In this document: piece after piece, positions 6,333-11,564 of the stretch
How the letters are laid out: the number at the start of each line of letters is the position of its first letter
Numbering within the stretch: the first letter of the stretch is position 1
Assembly: GCA_028867235.1 (NCBI GenBank)
Contig: JAGWGS010000024.1
Location: 1 to 11,564 of the forward strand
Source: Nitrososphaerota archaeon
Lineage (GTDB): Archaea; Thermoproteota; Nitrososphaeria; Nitrososphaerales; Nitrosopumilaceae
Length of the DNA stretch: 11,564 nt
Reading direction: 5' to 3'
Translations under genes and position numbers: made by a program
Notes under the pieces: model-generated
The model's input: the letters and a program-made list of their open reading frames with translations, nothing else
What the model was told of the DNA's origin: nothing
Database searches by the model: none

Positions 6333-7042
6333 GGTGCACCTATGAATTTGTGTAGTTGTGGTACTATTCTAACTTGATCATAATACGAATAAACTGAGTC
6401 ATAAAAGCTGAATAATTGTTCCAAACTAGGCTCTGATATACCATACGTAGGCTGTATTATAAATCCTGCAAGATCTTTCTTTGATATAATTTGGAATATT
6501 TGTCCAAGCAATCTTTTAAATGGTTTCAGTTGAGTTTTTGAGCTTACTACTACTTTGATGTATGTTATTTTCTTAGATTTTTTTGCAAGTCTTAGACATT
6601 CAAGTTCATTTTCTAAGAGTTTAGAATAATGTTTTGAATCAACAAATTCAGAGTCTGGAGTTTTAAATTCAATTTTTATAAAATCTATGTAAGGTAGAAC
6701 TTCTGTAAATTTGTTAGAATCATAGCAAGACGATTCCAAATAAGTTGGAATTTTTTTATTTTGAACAAATTTTGCCAATTCTGCCAAAGCTTTTGATTGT
6801 ACTAGTGGATCACCCCCAGTAAAATTAGCTTTGTATGTATTTTTTTGTAAGTTCTTTTTTATCAGATTTTTTGCTTCAGTAATAGAATATTCATTTCCAG
6901 AATTCATTGGAAGGGCATCTTTTGTATCACAATAAAAACATTTGAAAGGGCATCCTGACAATCGTATAAAAAGAGTCTTGGTTCCATACAAAATTCCTTC
7001 ACCTTCTACAGAAGTAAATATTTCATAGAGTCTAACGTTCAA
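6329..7042 (-). CDS. queE: 7-carboxy-7-deazaguanine synthase (radical SAM)
   Basis: A 237-residue radical-SAM enzyme that rearranges 6-carboxytetrahydropterin to 7-carboxy-7-deazaguanine, the substrate of QueC. The N-terminal EIFTSVEGEG (7-16) is the QueE signature. The 4Fe-4S cysteines are C31, C35 and C38 (Cx3Cx2C). The SAM-binding segment is TGGDPL at 75-80, where most QueE have GGEP; Asp for Glu is a conservative change. The conserved PQLHKF block closes the protein. The start is TTG at 7042, with a TATA-like element about 27 bp upstream. The stop overlaps the folE start by 4 bp. The substrate-producing enzyme QueD (6-carboxytetrahydropterin synthase) is not encoded in the window and must lie elsewhere. 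Confidence 0.93.
   Translation of the reverse strand: MNVRLYEIFTSVEGEGILYGTKTLFIRLSGCPFKCFYCDTKDALPMNSGNEYSITEAKNLIKKNLQKNTYKANFTGGDPLVQSKALAELAKFVQNKKIPTYLESSCYDSNKFTEVLPYIDFIKIEFKTPDSEFVDSKHYSKLLENELECLRLAKKSKKITYIKVVVSSKTQLKPFKRLLGQIFQIISKKDLAGFIIQPTYGISEPSLEQLFSFYDSVYSYYDQVRIVPQLHKFIGAP
6337..6341 (-). promoter_or_regulatory. Shine-Dalgarno site for folE
   Basis: AGGTG on the minus strand lies within the last codons of queE. Its spacing is 4 nt to the ATG at 6332 and 7 nt to the ATG at 6329, which favours the second start. Confidence 0.5.
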
Positions 7043-7063
7043 GTATTCAATCTGTACCTATTC

Positions 7064-7075
7064 ATTATTTATTTA
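7064..7075 (-). promoter_or_regulatory. TATA element of queE-folE
   Basis: An AAATAAATAAT-like stretch on the minus strand is centred about 27 bp before the TTG at 7042. It would drive the overlapping queE-folE pair as a leaderless transcript. Confidence 0.4.
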
Positions 7076-7110
7076 ATTGGATTCTCTTATGAAGGATTTT
7101 TTGCTAAAGT

Positions 7111-7120
7111 GAATAATAAT
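7111..7120 (+). promoter_or_regulatory. possible TATA element of the NHL surface protein gene
   Basis: GAATAATAAT is centred about 26 bp before the GTG at 7141. It is a weaker match than the others in the window. The 98-bp gap back to queE holds nothing else I can interpret apart from a T6 run at 7096-7101. Confidence 0.3.
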
Positions 7121-7140
7121 GGTGAAAATAACAAGTATTT

Positions 7141-9501
7141 GTGAAAAGACTAGCACTCCTATTCATAATTGGAGTTATGATATTTGTTACATCTCAAAAC
7201 GCAAATGCAATAACAATAACTGCCATCCCTGAAAAGCAGGAATTTGGCCCAAATGATTGGATAAAAATTGATTTATCTATTCAAGGATATAATGGAGGAC
7301 AGATTAATTGGACAGCACATAGACCTGGTAATTCTATAATATCTGGAGTTATTGCAGATCAATCACAACCACAAAAGATAGTACATCAAATAATACGTGA
7401 CGCTAATGATAATGAATTTGGTTCATGGATAATTGATTACAAATATGCAGGAATCAATCAAACAGTCCATTTTAATGTCCAGTCTCTTGGGTTGACTGTA
7501 ATAACAGACAAGATAACTTACTATGAACCAGATACTATGAACATCAACATAACATCATCATACTTTCAGCCATATGCCAAGTTTGCGCATTTTTATTTAT
7601 TAGATTTTTATGATCAGGACGGAAATGATGTAATAGGAATACCTGAGATTGAAATAACCGCAGATAAACCAAGTGTACTATATCACTTTCCAATGTTAAA
7701 ATTTGCAAAATTTAATCCACCTGGATTATACACGTTGAAAGTTCATTACTTTAATTCTGTGACAGAAATACCTTTTCTTTTGGGTGACATACACAAGCTT
7801 ATGGAGTTATCTGTAAAGAATTCAGACACGATATATCCTGGAAATGATGTCACATTTGAGTTGCTAATGAGTAGAATAACAGATTCTACAGGGACAATAA
7901 AAATAACAGATCCCCTAGGAAACACAACTAGCATTAAATTTTCTCCACAATCTGTACATGATACAATAGTTCTCAAGAATGTATCCAAAATGGTTGGTGA
8001 CTACAAATTTGAGATCAATTATGCAGGAGTAACAAAGAATGGATCATTTGAGGTGGTTCAGAACCCGCATCAATTGCCAGACATACAGGTAGGGATCATG
8101 TCAAATAAACTAAATTACAGACCAGGTGAGCTTGCCAATTTCAAAATACATGTATCAAATGTTACCGCAAATTCCATAAGCACATGGGTTACATCTCCAG
8201 ATGGCAGATCTAGCTCTCCGGTAGAATTGCCAATGAATACAACAGATATTATCATACCACATAAAATTGCCCAATATGACACCAGCGGACAATGGCGTTT
8301 GTATGTAAATTATGACGGAATTGAAAAATATTCTATATTTTCTGTGATTGGTGCGTCCATTGATGACGGAAAAATTTTGAATGCAATGCAGTACAATATC
8401 CCTCTCTTTGTTTCTGAAATCAATTCAACAACATTCCAGCATCCAAGTAATATTGCTATTGATAAGAATAACAATATCTATGTAATAAATTCTGGAAATT
8501 CAGAGATAGATAAATTCAATTTCAAAGGCAATCTACTTCTTTCATGGGGTGAGACGGGCTCATCAGACGGCCAATTTAGAAATCCATCAAGCATTTTTGT
8601 CAATGAGAAATACGCATATGTAACAGATACTGGTAATTCCAGAATACTCATGTTTAACAAAACTGGGAGTTTTGTGTATTCATGGGGATCATATGGTACT
8701 GGTCCTAACATGTTTAAAGTACCTATAGCTATAAACTCAAATCACAAAAATGAGCTTTTTGTAGGAGACCTGGAACAAGGAATCATTCAGTTATTTGACA
8801 ATGCCGGTACTTACAAAGATCATATAGTTTCATCATTAACATATGGAGAATCTTTTACTGGTATCAAATCCATAGCATTTGATTCACAAGATAATTTGTA
8901 TGCAATAACTACAGATGACAGAATTTTGAAATATTCAAGCATTGGAGAATTTGTAAACTTTTATGGTTCTAGCGGAAATGAGGAAGGAAGATTCAACAAC
9001 CCAACTGCAATAGCAATAGATTCTAAAAATAATATTTTTGTTGCAGACACTGATAATCACAGAATCCAAAAATTTGATTCTGATGGGAATTTTCTCTTAA
9101 GTTGGGGTACAGAAGGGACTGGACAGGGTCAATTTGAGCAACCAGTAGGTCTTGCAATTGATAGTAGTGATAACATCTATGTTATAGATAAGAAAAACAA
9201 CAATATACAGAAATTTGCATTATACGGACAAGCAAACAAGAATATTCAACCCAGTTGGATAAAAAATACATCCGTTTGGTGGTCTGAAGGAGTTTTGGAT
9301 AAGAATGATTTCTCGCTAGTTATAAAATATATGATAAATCAAGGCATTCTCAAGATCCCGTCTCTTACTCAAGATAGTAATATAAAAATTCCAAGTTGGT
9401 TAAAGGGAAATATTGACCAGTGGTCATCAGGCCAAATTGACGATAATACTTTTTGGCAAAGTATTCAATATCTAATATCAACTGGAATTGTAAAAGTTTA
9501 G
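7141..9501 (+). CDS. secreted Ig-like / NHL-propeller protein with thaumarchaeal C-terminal repeats
   Basis: A 786-residue exported protein. Residues 1-23 form a Sec signal peptide (KR, a hydrophobic core, then ANA before I24). About residues 24-410 hold four tandem beta-sandwich domains of MG/Ig type, each opening with a Y-x-PG-(D/E/N)-like strand (for example near 35, 127, 235 and 328). About residues 421-697 hold six NHL repeats such as NPTAIAIDSKNNIFVAD and HRIQKFDSDGNF, enough for a complete six-bladed propeller. Residues 702-786 carry two copies of a W-G-F-Y-G-I-K module with a 47-residue offset. Eleven N-glycosylation sequons fit a surface location. There is no C-terminal membrane anchor or PEFG-type sorting signal. 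The start is GTG. Binding or adhesion is a reasonable inference; a catalytic role is not visible. Confidence 0.88.
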   Translation: MKRLALLFIIGVMIFVTSQNANAITITAIPEKQEFGPNDWIKIDLSIQGYNGGQINWTAHRPGNSIISGVIADQSQPQKIVHQIIRDANDNEFGSWIIDYKYAGINQTVHFNVQSLGLTVITDKITYYEPDTMNINITSSYFQPYAKFAHFYLLDFYDQDGNDVIGIPEIEITADKPSVLYHFPMLKFAKFNPPGLYTLKVHYFNSVTEIPFLLGDIHKLMELSVKNSDTIYPGNDVTFELLMSRITDSTGTIKITDPLGNTTSIKFSPQSVHDTIVLKNVSKMVGDYKFEINYAGVTKNGSFEVVQNPHQLPDIQVGIMSNKLNYRPGELANFKIHVSNVTANSISTWVTSPDGRSSSPVELPMNTTDIIIPHKIAQYDTSGQWRLYVNYDGIEKYSIFSVIGASIDDGKILNAMQYNIPLFVSEINSTTFQHPSNIAIDKNNNIYVINSGNSEIDKFNFKGNLLLSWGETGSSDGQFRNPSSIFVNEKYAYVTDTGNSRILMFNKTGSFVYSWGSYGTGPNMFKVPIAINSNHKNELFVGDLEQGIIQLFDNAGTYKDHIVSSLTYGESFTGIKSIAFDSQDNLYAITTDDRILKYSSIGEFVNFYGSSGNEEGRFNNPTAIAIDSKNNIFVADTDNHRIQKFDSDGNFLLSWGTEGTGQGQFEQPVGLAIDSSDNIYVIDKKNNNIQKFALYGQANKNIQPSWIKNTSVWWSEGVLDKNDFSLVIKYMINQGILKIPSLTQDSNIKIPSWLKGNIDQWSSGQIDDNTFWQSIQYLISTGIVKV
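9244..9498 (+). repeat. two-copy C-terminal protein repeat (47-residue offset)
   Basis: Copy 1 is residues 702-740 and copy 2 residues 748-786 of the NHL protein. Aligned positions are PSW 704-706/751-753, W714/W761, G717/G764, F724/F771, Y730/Y777, G735/G782 and K738/K785. The copies differ strongly at DNA level, so this is an old duplication. From memory, similar modules recur at the C-termini of exported Nitrosopumilus proteins. Confidence 0.75.
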
Positions 9502-9695
9502 GATGCTATAGGAGCTACTTTTCTTGAAAGAAATCCTGCTATGAATATTAATATTCCAAGTATCCCTATAAGACTTCCAATAAATTCTACAGTATCTTTA
9601 AGATCTGCCTGCATTGGAGCTAGGATAAAAGCAAGAATTACACCAACTACTATCATCGGTATTCCTACACCTATAGAAATTTGCTTTGAAGCCAT
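9498..9695 (-). CDS. small two-helix membrane protein, function unknown
   Basis: I do not recognise this 65-residue protein. It is a compact hairpin. A Gly/Ile/Val-rich helix at about residues 7-26 is followed by a short acidic loop (QADLKDTVE), a second helix at about 36-56, and a tail with Arg and Lys, which suggests both ends are cytoplasmic. Support for a real gene is a good TATA-like element (TTCATATAG) 26 bp before the ATG and a sharp fit to the space next to the NHL gene, whose stop it overlaps by 4 bp. It belongs to no visible operon: the next minus-strand gene ends 92 bp away. It could be a small stress or membrane-complex protein, but the sequence gives no function. Confidence 0.7.
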   Translation of the reverse strand: MASKQISIGVGIPMIVVGVILAFILAPMQADLKDTVEFIGSLIGILGILIFIAGFLSRKVAPIAS

Positions 9696-9717
9696 CTGTT
9701 TTGGTGTTGATAAAAAT

Positions 9718-9726
9718 CTATATGAA
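9718..9726 (-). promoter_or_regulatory. TATA element of the 65-aa membrane protein gene
   Basis: TTCATATAG on the minus strand is centred 26 bp before the ATG at 9695, with no Shine-Dalgarno between. The rest of the 92-bp gap up to 9787 shows no clear terminator or other element. Confidence 0.45.
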
Positions 9727-9787
9727 TTTTATGGGTACAACAGGATTAGCTATTGACAAGACGATATAAGGTATTTAGACTGAATAT

Positions 9788-11131
9788 CTAATGATCATTC
9801 TTTTCATGTGTAGATTTTCCTCGTTGTTCAGAATTATTGTTTCTTTCATGTAGATTATGATGCTGTTGTGAATCTACATTTTCATGTTGAGTTTCTGGCA
9901 ATGCAGTTCTGTTTATAACGTGATCTTCGTGGATTTGCCTATCATTTGATGAATTTGTTTGGATATCATGAATTGATGTAAAATTAGACGATGTTAGGTT
10001 AGAATTGGTATTGTTTTGCGCATTAGTGTCAAATCTAGTTTGATGTTCAGTTTTTTCTATTTTTTTATTTTTATCAATTTCATTAATATCATTATTGTGT
10101 GGATTTTTGTTTATTGTATCATTTTCATTTGTTTGATTGGAGATAGCATTAGATGAATTTTCAATGGAATTTGTAACATTGGCCAGAACATTTGGAATAT
10201 TAGATTGAGTTATTTTTGGAATATTAGAACTAGAATTTGTATTATTTAATACAGTGATGTTTTGGTATTTCTGTTCTGTGTTCTCATTATTTTGTGTTGT
10301 ATCATTCTGGTATTTATCAAGAGATTTTATTATTTTTAATGCTTCATCAACATTGCCTTCTGCTACAAGTTTTCGCAGTTTTGCAATCATTTCATTAGGA
10401 TTTTCTGGTGTTGATGTTTGATTATTATTGGTTGTAGATATTGTTGTATTTGAAATTAGAGTAGAGTAATTTTGGGTTGTATTAAGCTCATTTATTTTAT
10501 CAAATCTCTCGATTTGTTTTTCTGTAAAATCCTTTGCTCTATCAGTAGTTCTCTCCTGAGCAATTTCAGATAAAGCATGATGGGCATTAACAACAAATTG
10601 ATTTGCAACATCAATTGATTTTGATGCCTCATCAATTTTGCCAGCATCAAGGGCTTGTTTTGCTTGTTGAATTGAAGTATCAAATGGTGTGAAATCAAGG
10701 TCTGCATGATTAGTTATAGATATTGTCCTGAGAGTTTCGGCAATTTTTGTTAATCTTGTTATTTCACTTTGGAGTTTTGAAATATTTACACGTTGTTGGT
10801 CATTTGCCTCAGTTGCATTAATAGAATTAATTTTATCATTAGTTTGTTTAAAGAAATTCATTGCAGAGAGAAAATGTTGTTTTGCAGATGTGATATTTTG
10901 AACATTAGCAGCTTTAGACAGAGCATTGGTCTCATCTGAACCTTGTTGATATAATGAAGTAATTTCTGTAGAAACATTAGAAATTTGAGATATGCGAATA
11001 TTGAGATTATTTTGTGCTTGTGTGGCAATATTTACTAGCGTATCAAGTTGTGGATCTGCATAAGATTGGATTGGACCGTTTAAAATGAGTGTTACAACTA
11101 ATGCGACAAACATAACAGATAGGCTTTTCAT
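9788..11131 (-). CDS. secreted coiled-coil, Asn-rich and His-tailed protein, function unknown
   Basis: A 447-residue exported protein. The signal peptide covers residues 1-25, with likely cleavage after SYA. Residues 30-215 are helical and rich in heptad-like patterns (for example 115-137 and 153-190). A second helical hairpin lies at 247-273 (MIAKLRKLVAEGNVDEALK). From about 216 onward the chain is low-complexity, roughly 21% Asn, with 18 of the protein's 22 N-x-S/T sequons. The last 60 residues carry nine His. There are no cysteines, no C-terminal helix and no sorting signal, so it is probably secreted or loosely held at the surface and heavily N-glycosylated. The ATG overlaps the stop of the upstream winged-helix gene as ATGA, with a strong Shine-Dalgarno, so the pair is translationally coupled. 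Metal binding by the His tail is a guess. Confidence 0.82.
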   Translation of the reverse strand: MKSLSVMFVALVVTLILNGPIQSYADPQLDTLVNIATQAQNNLNIRISQISNVSTEITSLYQQGSDETNALSKAANVQNITSAKQHFLSAMNFFKQTNDKINSINATEANDQQRVNISKLQSEITRLTKIAETLRTISITNHADLDFTPFDTSIQQAKQALDAGKIDEASKSIDVANQFVVNAHHALSEIAQERTTDRAKDFTEKQIERFDKINELNTTQNYSTLISNTTISTTNNNQTSTPENPNEMIAKLRKLVAEGNVDEALKIIKSLDKYQNDTTQNNENTEQKYQNITVLNNTNSSSNIPKITQSNIPNVLANVTNSIENSSNAISNQTNENDTINKNPHNNDINEIDKNKKIEKTEHQTRFDTNAQNNTNSNLTSSNFTSIHDIQTNSSNDRQIHEDHVINRTALPETQHENVDSQQHHNLHERNNNSEQRGKSTHEKNDH

Positions 11132-11564
11132 TTCTGATCCTCCATTTTTCTGAGTTTAATTAGATTTTGTTGATCTACTTTCTCTATTTCTACAACATCT
11201 TCTCTTTCCAGTCTCTTGACTGCACGCCACATGGTTGTTCTTGGCATCAAGAATTTTTTTCGTAATTCACTTTCGTATACCTGGCCCCCTTTTTCTGAGA
11301 TAAATGCTATAATTTCCTTATCGTCTTGGCGTAATTCCGGCTTGAGTCTGTAAATTGTTTCTTTCTCAGGTATGGTATCATCACTCTGAGTCTCTTTCAA
11401 CATTATGCTCTTGTTTGATCTGGATTTTTTCATTACCACAAATCCAATTGCTCCTGCACCAATTACACCTGCAATGATCAAAGGAAGTATTGGTAATGCG
11501 TTAGTAGATTTAGTGTCAGATATTTGATTAGCAGTCTGTTGTTCTTGAATAGCCAAATTCTTTG
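11128..11564 (-). CDS. membrane-anchored winged-helix regulator, probably 5'-truncated by right edge
   Basis: The visible part has a polar stretch, a single transmembrane helix (about residues 21-42 counted from the TTG at 11556), a basic KKSRSNK stop-transfer segment, a linker, and a winged-helix DNA-binding domain at about 75-136. That domain includes an LMPRTTMWRAVKRLE recognition helix and a wing ending in NLIKLRK. Positive residues after the helix put the DNA-binding domain in the cytoplasm and the N-terminus outside. The frame stays open upstream of the TTG to the window edge (Lys-Asn-Leu), so I expect a longer extracytoplasmic N-terminal part with a signal peptide. A short protein starting at the TTG remains possible. 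The ATGA overlap couples it to the secreted Asn-rich gene. Its DNA target is unknown; autoregulation of this unit is plausible. Confidence 0.8.
   Translation of the reverse strand, partial: KNLAIQEQQTANQISDTKSTNALPILPLIIAGVIGAGAIGFVVMKKSRSNKSIMLKETQSDDTIPEKETIYRLKPELRQDDKEIIAFISEKGGQVYESELRKKFLMPRTTMWRAVKRLEREDVVEIEKVDQQNLIKLRKMEDQK
11136..11143 (-). promoter_or_regulatory. strong Shine-Dalgarno for the Asn-rich secreted protein gene
   Basis: GGAGGATC on the minus strand is a near-complete match to the archaeal anti-Shine-Dalgarno. GGAGG lies 7 nt before the ATG at 11131. It sits inside the last codons of the winged-helix gene and encodes part of its Met-Glu-Asp-Gln-Lys tail. Confidence 0.7.

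Noticed and set aside
9788..9850. C-terminal PEFG-type sorting signal or membrane anchor on the 447-aa protein
   Set aside because: The C-terminus is polar and His/Asn-rich with no hydrophobic helix, so neither anchor type is present.
10492..10707. Alternative 71-codon minus-strand frame inside the 447-aa gene
   Set aside because: It is an out-of-frame reading of the same strand in a coiled-coil region. No start site, and its Leu/Gln/Met-rich composition is typical of frame-shifted coiled coil.
1..11564. tRNA, rRNA, CRISPR arrays, insertion sequences or integrase sites
   Set aside because: All gaps are under 100 bp and none shows a tRNA cloverleaf, regularly spaced repeats, terminal inverted repeats or transposase motifs by eye.

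Overview
The window looks like chromosomal DNA of a low-GC, marine-type ammonia-oxidising archaeon (Thaumarchaeota/Nitrososphaerota, close to Nitrosopumilus). The signs are A+T-rich sequence, TATA-like elements about 26 bp before many starts, an archaeal GPN-loop GTPase, a crotonase closely resembling the thaumarchaeal 3-hydroxypropionate/4-hydroxybutyrate (HP/HB) cycle enzyme, a 7-deazapurine (archaeosine) gene set, and secreted Asn-rich proteins. One of these carries a C-terminal W/WW-G-F-Y-G-I-K repeat that I associate with thaumarchaeal surface proteins. I see no mobile element, CRISPR array, rRNA or tRNA gene. All intergenic gaps are under 100 bp.

Left part (1-3854): a 3'-truncated short-chain dehydrogenase and an LPG-synthase-TM/flippase-like membrane protein run leftward. 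Divergent from them is a tight two-gene unit, GPN-loop GTPase then homoserine kinase (thrB, 1-bp overlap). thrB converges on a crotonase/enoyl-CoA hydratase gene, and the two share a palindromic TTATAA at their stops.

Middle (3939-7042): a GRP/DMT-type transporter, then queC (7-cyano-7-deazaguanine synthase) on the plus strand. Facing it on the minus strand are an 84-aa two-helix membrane protein, folE (GTP cyclohydrolase I) and queE (7-carboxy-7-deazaguanine synthase). queE and folE overlap by ATGA. FolE, QueE and QueC are three of the four enzymes from GTP to preQ0, the precursor of archaeosine in archaeal tRNA; queD is not in the window.

Right part (7141-11564): a large secreted protein with four Ig-like/MG-like domains, a six-bladed NHL propeller and two C-terminal thaumarchaeal repeats; a 65-aa two-helix membrane protein; and a leftward unit. 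That unit encodes a membrane-anchored winged-helix regulator (open to the right edge, so probably 5'-truncated) overlapping a secreted, coiled-coil, Asn- and His-rich protein with 22 N-glycosylation sequons. This last pair is the least described part of the window and may be a transmembrane one-component signalling unit with a surface partner.

General architecture: most genes that begin a transcription unit have a TATA-like element about 25-29 bp before the start codon and no clear Shine-Dalgarno, which suggests leaderless mRNAs. Three downstream genes (thrB, folE, the 447-aa protein) have Shine-Dalgarno motifs instead. All three convergent gene pairs overlap at their stop codons by 4-6 bp.
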